Shown here one piece after another: positions 9,900 through 18,161 of a DNA stretch of 64,000 bases (within the stretch, counting starts at the first letter, position 1; every line of letters begins with the position of its first letter). The DNA is taken from NCBI GenBank assembly GCA_963810775.1, contig CAWEOT010000005.1:489711-553710 (forward strand). Reading direction: 5' to 3'. The position numbers were made by a program, and so were the translations under genes. Source of the stretch: DATBVX01 sp963810775. Its GTDB lineage: Bacteria > Pseudomonadota > Gammaproteobacteria > Steroidobacterales > Steroidobacteraceae. The notes beneath the pieces were generated by a model. The model did not search any database and was not told the DNA's origin. It worked only from the letters and a program-made list of their open reading frames with translations.

Positions 9900-11438
9900 T
9901 CAGGTCGTGTCTGGCCGTGGCGCGGGAGCGCTCGCAACCGCAGGCGAGCGGCGGCGCTGGATGACAAGCACGATCCCCAGGCCGGCAAGGGACAGCAGTA
10001 CTACCGGTACGTTCCCCCATGTCGCGTAGGGCGTGAGTCCCGAGCGGGGTTGCACCGTCGCGCTCAGCACCGCCGGTTGAAACTGCGCAAGCCGCTGTAC
10101 GATCGCGCCGCGTGGGTCGATGATCACCGTGATCCCATTGTTGGTGGCACGCAGCATGTAACGACTTGCTTCGCGCGCGCGCATGCGGGCAATTTCCAGG
10201 TGCTGGTGCGGTGCGGTCGAGTCACCGAACCAGGCATCGTTGCTCACGTTGACGAGCAGCGTCGCCTCCTTCAGCACGGCGAGTTGCTGGCTAGCGTAGG
10301 CGTCTTCGTAACAGATCGTCGCGCCGAGCTTTTCGCCGGCCGCCACCAGGGGAGGCTGCTCCGCGTCGCCCGGAGTCATGTCGACGTACGGCAGGCTCAT
10401 GAGTCGCATCCACTTGCGAACGAAGGTGGGCACAGGAAAAAATTCGCCGAAGGGCACGAGGCGACGTTTGTCGTACCAGGTCTGAGTGCCGTTCACCGCT
10501 ACTATCGAGTTGCGATACTGGTCGCGTGTGAAGTCGTATCGCAGGATGCCAATGACGAGGTCCGAGCCCCGTGCCTGCGCATCCCGATAGAGCTGGGCAA
10601 GGTAGTCCTTGAGCTCATGCTCCAGCGCGGGCAACGCCGCTTCGGGCCACACGATGATCTGGCTGCCGAACGCCTTTTCAGTGAGCGCGCGATAGAGTGT
10701 CAAGGTCGTTTCCCGATTCTCGGCCTGCCACTTGAGGTCCTGCGAGATCGCACCTTGCACCAGGCTGACCGTCACGGGCGCGTGCACGGGCCGCGCCCAG
10801 TCGACTCGCGACAGGACCGCGCCACCAATCCAGAGCCCGACCACCAGCACTCCGGCCATGATCCGCTCGACGCGGGCACCGCGAAGCACGATGACGAGCG
10901 CACCTGCCGACACAAGTACCAGCAGGCTGATGAAATAGACCCCACCGACCGGCGCATATCCGGCCAGCCACGAATCGATCTGGCTGTAACCCAGTGCGAG
11001 CCAGGGAAACCCGCTCAGCACCCAGCCTCGCAGCCATTCCATCAGCAGCCACATTGCGGGCACACCGACCAGCCAGCGGAGCGTTGCGCGCGCAGGCAGC
11101 CAGCGCATCGACGCGTAACCGACCGCCGCGTGATACAGCCCCATGATGACGACCAGCCCCAGCATCAGCAGAAATGCCACCCAGATCGGTGCCTGGCCGA
11201 AGATGTGCACGCTGGTGTAGAGCCAGTACGTGCCCGCCAGAAAAGTGCCGGCGCCGAACCAGAAGGCCAGCCACGCGGCGCGACGCGGCGTCGCTGATTC
11301 CCACATGAAGAAGAGTGCAGCGGGACACAAGACGGCGAGCGGAAAGATCTCGAATGGTGCGAAAGCGAGTGACAGCGCCCCGCCCAGCAGAAAGCTGAGC
11401 CCCGGCGCCCATCTAGGGCGACCCTGTACCGATTTCAT
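9900..11438 (-). CDS. lnt: apolipoprotein N-acyltransferase
   Basis: Inner-membrane enzyme that adds the third acyl chain to lipoproteins, needed for Lol export. About 200 residues of membrane helices are followed by a periplasmic nitrilase-like domain with the full catalytic triad: E266 (WPEAALP), K324 (YDKRRLVPFGE) and C376 (ICYED). A final helix closes the protein. Length (512) is normal. It lies downstream of corC as in other Gammaproteobacteria, but the gap is an unusual 264 bp. The first eight codons form one arm of a 26-bp inverted repeat described separately. A GGAGG lies 13 bases before the ATG. Confidence 0.94.
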   Translation of the reverse strand: MKSVQGRPRWAPGLSFLLGGALSLAFAPFEIFPLAVLCPAALFFMWESATPRRAAWLAFWFGAGTFLAGTYWLYTSVHIFGQAPIWVAFLLMLGLVVIMGLYHAAVGYASMRWLPARATLRWLVGVPAMWLLMEWLRGWVLSGFPWLALGYSQIDSWLAGYAPVGGVYFISLLVLVSAGALVIVLRGARVERIMAGVLVVGLWIGGAVLSRVDWARPVHAPVTVSLVQGAISQDLKWQAENRETTLTLYRALTEKAFGSQIIVWPEAALPALEHELKDYLAQLYRDAQARGSDLVIGILRYDFTRDQYRNSIVAVNGTQTWYDKRRLVPFGEFFPVPTFVRKWMRLMSLPYVDMTPGDAEQPPLVAAGEKLGATICYEDAYASQQLAVLKEATLLVNVSNDAWFGDSTAPHQHLEIARMRAREASRYMLRATNNGITVIIDPRGAIVQRLAQFQPAVLSATVQPRSGLTPYATWGNVPVVLLSLAGLGIVLVIQRRRSPAVASAPAPRPDTT

Positions 11439-11683
11439 GGGCGCGACCGCGCCTCCGCAAACTTCTGGCTAGGCGCGAGACGCAGTCGATATGTCGATAT
11501 CGACAAGACTCGCAACGACGCTAGAAGCTTGCCGAGCGCGGTCCCGTCCGGGTTGCATCGCGAACGGGCAGCTGCTTCGTTGCACCGCTTGCCAATGGAA
11601 TCGACCATTAGCTGCGCGATGCGCCTAGCATCTGCACCGTTGGCGACGCAACGCGCACCATGAAATCGGTACAGGGTCGCCCT
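11415..11683. repeat. 26-bp perfect inverted repeat at the lnt start
   Basis: The 26 bases at 11415-11440 (lnt start codon and first eight codons plus two bases) recur exactly, in opposite orientation, at 11658-11683, with 217 bp between. Similarity stops abruptly at both ends. The enclosed non-coding segment contains a 14-bp perfect palindrome (11492-11505, TGTCGATATCGACA) with an overlapping half copy. The pair occupies the lnt-corC gap, which is normally short. It could be an invertible segment, a micro-duplication or an assembly artefact. No recombinase gene is present nearby. Confidence 0.85.
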
Positions 11684-11702
11684 GCAATCGCTGGCGGGAG
11701 CC

Positions 11703-12569
11703 TCATTCATCCACGCGCACGGGAATATCGCGGGGGGTCGTCAAACGCAAGGTGTCGATGCGCCGCCGATCGGCGCGCACCACCCTGAATTCGAAGCCAT
11801 CCACGGTGATGACCTCTCCCCTGCGCGGCACGCGCCCCAACTGGTGGGTGATCAGGCCGCCGATGGTGTCGAATTCCTCGTTGGTGAACTCACTGCCGAA
11901 ATACTCATTGAACTCATCGATGCGTGTGAGTGCCCGTACGATGAACTGGCGCGGGCCCTCGCGCCGAATCGGCTGGTCGTCCTCGACGTCGTATTCGTCA
12001 TCGATCTCGCCCACGATCTGCTCGACCACGTCCTCGATGGTCACCAGACCGGAAACGCCGCCATATTCGTCCACCACGATCGCCATGTGATTGTGGCTGA
12101 CGCGGAATTCCTTGAGTAGCACGTTCAGTCGCTTGCTCTCGGGCACGACAACCGCGGGACGCAGAAACTCCTTGATATCGAAGTCGGGTCGCTCGCCCGC
12201 CTCGGCAAAAAACTTGAGCAGGTCCTTGGCGAGCAGGATCCCGACCACCCGGTCGCGATCCTCGCCGATGACCGGGAAGCGCGAGTGCCCTGACTCCACA
12301 ACCACCGGCAGAATCGTCTCGGCGGCATCGTCACGCTGAATCACGGCCATCTGCGAGCGAGGAATCATGATGTCACGCACCTGCGTGTCCGCGACCTCCA
12401 GCACGCCTTCAATCATCGACAAGGCGTCCGCGTCGATGAGGCCGCGCTCGCTCGCCTCGCGCAGCTCCTCGATGAGTTGCTCGCGATCGCGCGGCTCGCT
12501 GCTCTTGCCTTGTGTGAGCCGGCGCAGCCAGCGCCCGGTGGTACTCGTACTGTGAGGGTCGTCAGCCAT
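11703..12569 (-). CDS. corC: CorC/HlyC family CBS-domain protein
   Basis: A 288-residue cytosolic protein with an N-terminal linker, tandem CBS domains (from VADTQVRDIMIPRSQM to about GLVTIEDVVEQIVGE) and a C-terminal CorC/HlyC transporter-associated domain (FNEYFG to RRGEVITVDGFEFRV). It is associated with magnesium/cobalt efflux and conserved beside lnt and ybeY. I chose ATG 12569 (MADDPHS), which overlaps the ybeY end by 8 bp, as expected for coupled genes. A longer reading to 12653 lacks family resemblance. Confidence 0.9.
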   Translation of the reverse strand: MADDPHSTSTTGRWLRRLTQGKSSEPRDREQLIEELREASERGLIDADALSMIEGVLEVADTQVRDIMIPRSQMAVIQRDDAAETILPVVVESGHSRFPVIGEDRDRVVGILLAKDLLKFFAEAGERPDFDIKEFLRPAVVVPESKRLNVLLKEFRVSHNHMAIVVDEYGGVSGLVTIEDVVEQIVGEIDDEYDVEDDQPIRREGPRQFIVRALTRIDEFNEYFGSEFTNEEFDTIGGLITHQLGRVPRRGEVITVDGFEFRVVRADRRRIDTLRLTTPRDIPVRVDE

Positions 12570-13107
12570 ATGGGTTTGGATACCCCAGCGTTCGCAGCAC
12601 GCCGACTTCATAACGCTCCATGCGTCGCGCGTCGTGGACTCGCTCATGGTCATATCCGAGCAGGTGTAGCGTACCGTGCACGATCATGTGAGCCCAGTGT
12701 TGCGCCAATGACTTGTCTTGCGCGCGCGCCTCGCGCGCCACGACGGGCGCGCACACCACGAGATCGCCAAGCGGGCGCGCGCCATCCGCGTGCGACACCG
12801 TGGCAGGAAAGGACAGGACATTGGTGGGGCCATCCTTGCGCCGATACTGTTGGTTGAGACGCTGGCTTTCCGCAGCACCCACGACGCGCACTGCCAGATC
12901 CCAACGCCCGCGCTTGCGCCCCAGCGCTTCGAACGCCCAGAACGAGATCCGGACACTCGAAGGCACCCAGGGTTTGCGCGTCGCGAAGTGCACGCTGACT
13001 TCCAGAGATGGACCACGGACGGCTGATCCTTGGCCGCGGACCGCAGAAGACCCTTCGGCACGGGGCTTCGGGCCTGAGGCTCCTGACCTGTTTCTCCCGG
13101 CACTCAC
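12562..13107 (-). CDS. ybeY: endoribonuclease YbeY
   Basis: Zinc-dependent single-strand endoribonuclease acting in 16S rRNA maturation and ribosome quality control. The metal motif HGTLHLLGYDH is at residues 144-154, preceded by TNVLSFP. The GTG start at 13107 overlaps the phoH stop by four bases (GTGA), implying translational coupling. With this start the protein has about 35 extra N-terminal residues, rich in Arg, Gly and Ser and containing a duplicated SAVRG. That part may not be real protein: GTG codons near residues 30-31 give a more usual length. Confidence 0.88.
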   Translation of the reverse strand: MSAGRNRSGASGPKPRAEGSSAVRGQGSAVRGPSLEVSVHFATRKPWVPSSVRISFWAFEALGRKRGRWDLAVRVVGAAESQRLNQQYRRKDGPTNVLSFPATVSHADGARPLGDLVVCAPVVAREARAQDKSLAQHWAHMIVHGTLHLLGYDHERVHDARRMERYEVGVLRTLGYPNPYG

Positions 13108-14069
13108 GTTTTCTTGTCCTCGTACGCCTGTACGATCCGCTGCACCAGCGGATGACGCACTACATCGCGGGCGGTGAAATAAGTGAACGCCACACCCTCG
13201 ACGCCGCTCAGGATATCGATCACGTTTTTCAGGCCGGAAGCACGGCCGGCGGGCAGATCGGTCTGCGTGATGTCGCCGGTCACTACTGCCTTGGACCCGA
13301 AACCGATGCGCGTGAGGAACATCTTCATCTGCTCGGCCGTCGTGTTCTGCGCCTCGTCGAGAATCACGAACGCGTCATTGAGCGATCGTCCGCGCATGAA
13401 CGCCAGCGGTGCGACTTCGATGACCGCTCGCTCGACAAATCGCGCCACCCGATCGAACCCGAGCATCTCGTAGAGCGCGTCGTACATCGGTCGCAAGTAG
13501 GGGTCGACCTTCTGTGCCATGTCGCCGGGCAGAAAGCCGAGGCGTTCTCCGGCTTCGACCGCAGGCCGAACCAGCACGATTCGCCGCACATGATCGGCCT
13601 GCAATGATTCGACGGCGCATGCGACCGCCAGGTAGGTCTTGCCCGTGCCGGCGGGGCCGATCCCAAAAGTCAGATCGAAGCGCCGAATGTTGGACAGATA
13701 CTGCTGCTGGTTGGGGCCGCGCGCGTGTATGCCGCCGCGATGTGTGCGCACCAGGAGCTCGTCCTCAGCGCGTGGCTCGCCCGCCGGTGCATCCGTCATG
13801 CCGCGCTCGCGCAACGACAGGTGAACGCGCTCGGGTGTCACTTCACCGTCCTGCGTGAGCGCGAACAACTGCTTGAGAATCTGCTCGGCATCGGCCGTTG
13901 CAGTCACGCCACCGGCAACATGGAAATGATTGCCACGATGGCTGATGTCCACTCCGAGGGTCTGCTCGATCTGGCGCAGGTGCTCATCGAGCGGGCCGCA
14001 CAGGTCCGCGAGCCTGCCGTTGTCCGCGGGTTCGAGCTCGAAATCGCGCGTAGCGACCTGTGAGGCCAA
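13104..14069 (-). CDS. phoH: PhoH-family ATPase
   Basis: A 321-residue cytosolic P-loop ATPase of the PhoH-like (YbeZ) type, conserved beside ybeY and linked to RNA metabolism. Walker A GPAGTGKT is at residues 138-145, and the Walker B region is FVILDEAQN. The N-terminal 120 residues include a KH-like fold region. Translation appears to start at TTG 14069 with GGGAAAG upstream. It lies 9 bp after miaB, so miaB-phoH-ybeY-corC form one transcript. Confidence 0.92.
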   Translation of the reverse strand: MASQVATRDFELEPADNGRLADLCGPLDEHLRQIEQTLGVDISHRGNHFHVAGGVTATADAEQILKQLFALTQDGEVTPERVHLSLRERGMTDAPAGEPRAEDELLVRTHRGGIHARGPNQQQYLSNIRRFDLTFGIGPAGTGKTYLAVACAVESLQADHVRRIVLVRPAVEAGERLGFLPGDMAQKVDPYLRPMYDALYEMLGFDRVARFVERAVIEVAPLAFMRGRSLNDAFVILDEAQNTTAEQMKMFLTRIGFGSKAVVTGDITQTDLPAGRASGLKNVIDILSGVEGVAFTYFTARDVVRHPLVQRIVQAYEDKKT

Positions 14070-14078
14070 TTACTTTCC

Positions 14079-15446
14079 CTAGCCCGATGCCAGCAACGCT
14101 TCGTTCGCGCGGGAGCCGCTGGCCTTGACGAGCCGACCCCGCAGGCTGTTTTTCAAGGCTTCCGTAATGGAAACATCCACGAACTGGTCGACGAGCGATG
14201 CGGGACCGTCGAAGTTGACCCAGCGATTGTTGCCGGTGCGTCCGGCCAGCTGGCCCGGATTCCTCTTCGCCGGCCGTTCAACCAGGATTCGCTGCACTGT
14301 GCCGACCATTCGCTCGCTGATCTCGCGCGCGTTGGCGTTGAGGCGCAGCTGCAGAATCTGCAGACGCCGCTGTTTCTCGGCGTGCGGCACATCGTCGGGC
14401 AAGGCAGCGGCCGGCGTCCCCGGACGCCGACTGTAGATGAAGCTGAAGGACTGGTCGAAACCGACCTCTTCGACCAGCCGCATTGTGGCAGCGAAATCGT
14501 GCTCGGTTTCGCCGGGAAAACCGATGATGAAGTCGGACGACACAGCGATGTCCGGTCGTACCTGGCGCAGCTTGCGAATGCGCTGCTTGTACTCGAGCGT
14601 CGTATAGCCGCGCTTCATCTGCGCCAGAATGCGATCGGAGCCGCTCTGCACCGGCAGGTGCAGATGGCCGGCGAGCTTCGGCACGCTGGCGTAGGCTTCG
14701 ATCAGGCTGTCGTCGAACTCAGCGGGGTGTGAGGTCGTGAAGCGGATACGCTCGATCCCATCGAGCTCGGCGACATAGTGAATGAGTGTCGCGAGATCAG
14801 CACGACCGCCATCGGCCATCGTGCCCGCGTAGGCATCGACGTTCTGCCCAAGCAACGTCACTTCGCGCACTCCTTGTGCTGCGAGCGTCCCCACCTCATC
14901 CATGACCTGTTCGAACGGGCGACTCATCTCCTCGCCACGCGTATAGGGAACGACGCAAAAGGTGCAGTACTTGCTGCAGCCCTCCATGATGGAAACGTAG
15001 GCCGTGGCACCGGCCGCTCGCGGCTCGGGAAGCCGATCGAATTTCTCGATCTCCGGGAAGCTCACATCGACAACCGCTCGGCCGTGCATCCTGACCTCGC
15101 GAATCATCTCGGGGAGGCGGTGTAGCGTCTGTGGCCCGAACACCAGGTCGACCCAACGGGCTCGCGCAGTGATGCCCTCACCCTCCTGACTCGCAACGCA
15201 GCCGCCAACTCCGATGATGACGTGCGGGCGACGTTGTTTGATGGCGCGCCATTCGCCCAGCAAAGAGAAGACCTTTTCCTGCGCCTTCTCGCGCACCGAG
15301 CAGGTATTGACGAGGAGCACGTCGGCATCGTGCGGCTCTTCGGTGGGTTCCAGGCCTTCGGCCTCGCGCAGGACATCTGCCATGCGGGCAGAGTCGTACT
15401 CATTCATCTGGCAACCAAAGGTCTTGACGAATAGCCGGCCGGGCAT
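14079..15446 (-). CDS. miaB: tRNA-2-methylthio-N6-dimethylallyladenosine synthase
   Basis: Radical-SAM methylthiotransferase modifying A37 of tRNAs that read UNN codons. The auxiliary cluster cysteines are C12, C49 and C83, and the radical-SAM cluster CSKYCTFC has C157, C161 and C164. A TRAM domain (RILVERPAKRNPG to VDVSITEAL) closes the protein. The 455-residue length is normal. It heads the miaB-phoH-ybeY-corC-lnt run and is divergent from feoA. Confidence 0.95.
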   Translation of the reverse strand: MPGRLFVKTFGCQMNEYDSARMADVLREAEGLEPTEEPHDADVLLVNTCSVREKAQEKVFSLLGEWRAIKQRRPHVIIGVGGCVASQEGEGITARARWVDLVFGPQTLHRLPEMIREVRMHGRAVVDVSFPEIEKFDRLPEPRAAGATAYVSIMEGCSKYCTFCVVPYTRGEEMSRPFEQVMDEVGTLAAQGVREVTLLGQNVDAYAGTMADGGRADLATLIHYVAELDGIERIRFTTSHPAEFDDSLIEAYASVPKLAGHLHLPVQSGSDRILAQMKRGYTTLEYKQRIRKLRQVRPDIAVSSDFIIGFPGETEHDFAATMRLVEEVGFDQSFSFIYSRRPGTPAAALPDDVPHAEKQRRLQILQLRLNANAREISERMVGTVQRILVERPAKRNPGQLAGRTGNNRWVNFDGPASLVDQFVDVSITEALKNSLRGRLVKASGSRANEALLASG

Positions 15447-15677
15447 CGAACGCTCGCTGGGAGAGGGCCGGAGAGGTTAGCGGGTTGATGTGAATAATTG
15501 AAGCGCGGCGCGCGTCTGGAGGACCCCCGAAACCAGGCGAATCAGCCAGGTAGACGGTCGTGGCGCGGCTTGCGTCCAAATGGCACCCGACGGGCTGCGG
15601 GATGTGGCAAAGCCTCTTGGGCAGGGCGCTACCTGAACATAAGACCTTGACCGGGGTCCGATTCTGCAAAATGTTTT

Positions 15678-15697
15678 TGAGAGTGATTCGCATTTAC
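15678..15697 (+). promoter_or_regulatory. probable Fur box upstream of feoA
   Basis: The sequence TGAGAGTGATTCGCATTTAC resembles gammaproteobacterial Fur boxes of the TGAGAATGATTCTCATTT type and matches about 14 of 19 positions of the classic 19-bp operator. It lies 28 bp before the feoA ATG, in the place expected for repression by Fe-Fur. It was identified by eye only. Confidence 0.65.
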
Positions 15698-15725
15698 AGT
15701 ACCATCGGTGGTGCCTTCGGCATCT

Positions 15726-16019
15726 ATGAAAAAACCTACTGACCCAGCGCCATTGCGCCTGAGCGAGCTCTCGGTGGACGACACCGCGTACGTCGCCGCC
15801 GTCGATGCACCGCGCCATGCCGCGGGCGCAGCGCTAGGACATCGACTGTCCGAGCTCGGTTTTTTTGTCGGCGAGCGCTTGCGCGTGGTGGCTCGCGGAC
15901 CATTCGGTGGCGAGCCGATCGCAGTACGCGTCGGCACCTCCACGTTCGCCCTACGCCGACACGAAGCCGATTGCGTCCGGATCGAACTTACGCAACCGGA
16001 GGCTGATCCAGCGCCATGA
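15726..16019 (+). CDS. feoA: ferrous iron transport protein A
   Basis: A 97-residue cytosolic SH3-like protein that supports FeoB. Typical FeoA features are LRLSELSVDD near the start, HRLSELGFFVGERLRVV in the middle and a closing strand FALRRHEADCVRIE. ATG 15726 was chosen because it gives the family N terminus; an upstream GTG at 15708 is possible. The end overlaps the feoB start by four bases (ATGA). Confidence 0.9.
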   Translation: MKKPTDPAPLRLSELSVDDTAYVAAVDAPRHAAGAALGHRLSELGFFVGERLRVVARGPFGGEPIAVRVGTSTFALRRHEADCVRIELTQPEADPAP

Positions 16020-17893
16020 CGTCTTCGGCCGCCGCGTCGACGAGCCCGCTCGTCGCGCTCGTCGGCAATCCCAACTGCGGTAAGACGGCGCTCTTCAATC
16101 TGTTGACCGGCAGCCGACAGAAGATCGCCAACTACGCCGGGGTTACCGTCGAACGCAAAGAGGGCACGCTGCACACCTCGGGAGGGCAGAGTGTTCGCGT
16201 GCTCGATCTTCCGGGTTCCTACAGTCTCAATCCCAGCAGCATCGACGAGCAGGTGGTATGCGATGTGCTGTTCGGTCGACGGGCCGGCGAGCCAGTGCCC
16301 GACCTGCTGGTCGCTGTGGTAGATGCGACGAACCTTCGACAGCATCTGCGATTCGTACTGGGCCTCAAGCGACTCGGGCGCCCGCTTATTGTCGCGCTCA
16401 ACATGGTGGATCTGGCTCGCAAGCGCGGCCAGGACATCGACACCGCATCGCTCGCACGCGAACTGGGCGTCCCCGTAGTCGCGACTGTGGCGGTGCGCGC
16501 CGACGGCAGCCGTAGCCTCGCCGAGCGACTCGAACGGGAAGTGCAGTCATTGCCTGCGCCCGCGGCGCCAGCAGTGGATGCCGTTCAGTCAAATACGCTC
16601 GACGATCACCGCGAAGTCCAGCGCATCCTCATCGCCATTGGAGCGGACCGCGAAACGGTGCTGACGCTCAGCGATCGCATCGATCGTGTGCTGCTGCATC
16701 CGGTGCTCGGCGTTGCAATTCTCGCCATCGTACTGTTCCTGATCTTTCAGGCCGTATTCAGCTGGGCCCAGCCGGTCATGAATGCGATCGATGCTGGCGT
16801 GAGCCATATCGGCGCGTGGCTCGCCGCCACCCTTCCCGCGGGGCCGTTGCGCAGCCTTCTCACCGATGGCGTCGTCGCCGGCGTCGGCAGCGTCCTCGTG
16901 TTCCTGCCGCAGATCGTGATCCTGTTTTTCTTCATCCTGTTGCTCGAGGACTCCGGCTACCTGCCGCGCGCCGCGTTCCTGCTCGACCGATTGATGGGTG
17001 GCGTAGGTCTCTCGGGCCGTTCGTTCATTCCGCTGCTGTCCAGCTTCGCGTGTGCCATTCCAGGCATCATGGCTACGCGCACGATTCCCAGTGCGCGCGA
17101 TCGCCTGGTCACGATCATGGTGGCGCCCCTCATGACCTGTTCCGCGCGGCTGCCCGTCTATGCTCTGCTCATTGCAGCATTCATCCCGGCGCTCACAGTG
17201 GGCCGCTTCTTTGAGCTGCAGGGATTGGTTCTTTTCGTTCTGTACGTCGCGGGAGTGGCCGGTGCGATGCTCGTGGCGTGGCTCCTCAAGCTCGCCAGTT
17301 CACGTCGCTCGATCCAGGCGTTGCAGATGGAACTACCTGCGTACCACTGGCCGAGCCTCAGGAATCTGCGCATCGGTCTGTGGCAACGCGTTGAGATATT
17401 CCTGACGCGTGTGGGCACGATCATCCTCTCGCTGATGGTTCTGCTGTGGTTCTTGAGCTCCTTCCCGGCTCCTCCGCCGGGCGCCGAGGGACCGGCGATT
17501 GAATACAGCATCGCGGGACGTCTCGGCGCCGCGTTGGCGGTGATCTTCGGGCCGATCGGCTTCAACTGGAAGATCTGCATAGCATTGGTCGTCGGGCTGG
17601 CGGCTCGCGAGGTTGCGGTGGGCGCGCTGGGTACGGTCTATGCGCTGTCGGCGGCAAAGCAGGATGTCGCCGGTGACCTCATTCCCATGATTTCTTCCGA
17701 ATGGGGAATCGCTACCGCGCTCGCGCTGCTTGCCTGGTATGTGTTTGCGCCTCAGTGCCTTTCGACCCTTGCGGTCGTCAAGCGGGAAACCAACTCGTGG
17801 CGCTATCCATTGATCATGGCCGGGTATATGTTTCTGCTCGCCTATCTCGCCGCAGGCACGACCTTTCACGTGGCCCGCGCGCTGGGAGCCTGA
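16016..17893 (+). CDS. feoB: ferrous iron transporter FeoB
   Basis: Inner-membrane Fe(II) permease with an N-terminal G domain: G1 GNPNCGKT at residues 17-24, the G3 region DLPGSYSLNP and G4 NMVD. A spacer domain and a multi-helix core with Gate repeats follow (SGRSFIPLLSSFACAIPGIMATR and KICIALVVGLAAREVAVGALG regions). At 625 residues it is shorter than the 770-residue enterobacterial protein but within the family range. It is translationally coupled to feoA and lies behind a Fur box. Confidence 0.95.
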   Translation: MTSSAAASTSPLVALVGNPNCGKTALFNLLTGSRQKIANYAGVTVERKEGTLHTSGGQSVRVLDLPGSYSLNPSSIDEQVVCDVLFGRRAGEPVPDLLVAVVDATNLRQHLRFVLGLKRLGRPLIVALNMVDLARKRGQDIDTASLARELGVPVVATVAVRADGSRSLAERLEREVQSLPAPAAPAVDAVQSNTLDDHREVQRILIAIGADRETVLTLSDRIDRVLLHPVLGVAILAIVLFLIFQAVFSWAQPVMNAIDAGVSHIGAWLAATLPAGPLRSLLTDGVVAGVGSVLVFLPQIVILFFFILLLEDSGYLPRAAFLLDRLMGGVGLSGRSFIPLLSSFACAIPGIMATRTIPSARDRLVTIMVAPLMTCSARLPVYALLIAAFIPALTVGRFFELQGLVLFVLYVAGVAGAMLVAWLLKLASSRRSIQALQMELPAYHWPSLRNLRIGLWQRVEIFLTRVGTIILSLMVLLWFLSSFPAPPPGAEGPAIEYSIAGRLGAALAVIFGPIGFNWKICIALVVGLAAREVAVGALGTVYALSAAKQDVAGDLIPMISSEWGIATALALLAWYVFAPQCLSTLAVVKRETNSWRYPLIMAGYMFLLAYLAAGTTFHVARALGA

Positions 17894-17894
17894 C

Positions 17895-18143
17895 GTGTCG
17901 TACTGGATTCAGGTAACGCTCGTAGCCATTGCCGTAGCTGCAAGTACGCTCTATGCGGCGTATGTGCTGATGCCGGCGAGCTGGCGCTCGGGTATCGATG
18001 CGATGCTCGACCGCGTCCTTCCGCAAAGCATCCGTCAGCGACGCGCCGCGCGGCTCTCAGGCTGCTCCGGATGCGCCAATAACCCGGCGACGCCGCGCGC
18101 AGAGACTCGCATCCCGACGCACCAGATCGGACGTCGCGACTAA
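17895..18143 (+). CDS. small membrane protein of the feo operon with CSGC motif
   Basis: An 82-residue protein starting at GTG 17895, one base after the feoB stop. Residues 5-28 form one membrane helix. The soluble tail contains an arginine-rich stretch and a CSGC motif (around residue 57), which could bind a metal or Fe-S cluster. It occupies the place of FeoC but lacks the winged-helix appearance. Similar short proteins follow feoB in other Gammaproteobacteria (DUF6587-like, from memory). A function in ferrous iron uptake is inferred from position. Confidence 0.72.
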   Translation: MSYWIQVTLVAIAVAASTLYAAYVLMPASWRSGIDAMLDRVLPQSIRQRRAARLSGCSGCANNPATPRAETRIPTHQIGRRD

Positions 18144-18161
18144 GCCACCCCTAAAGAGAAT

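Noticed and set aside
11415..11683. IS or MITE reading of the lnt inverted repeat.
   Set aside because: One arm is lnt coding sequence, no target-site duplication is visible, and there is no transposase.
11435..11710. A 91-residue minus-strand reading frame between lnt and corC.
   Set aside because: It is composed of the inverted-repeat spacer, has no ribosome-binding site or protein-like character, and its end overlaps the lnt start.
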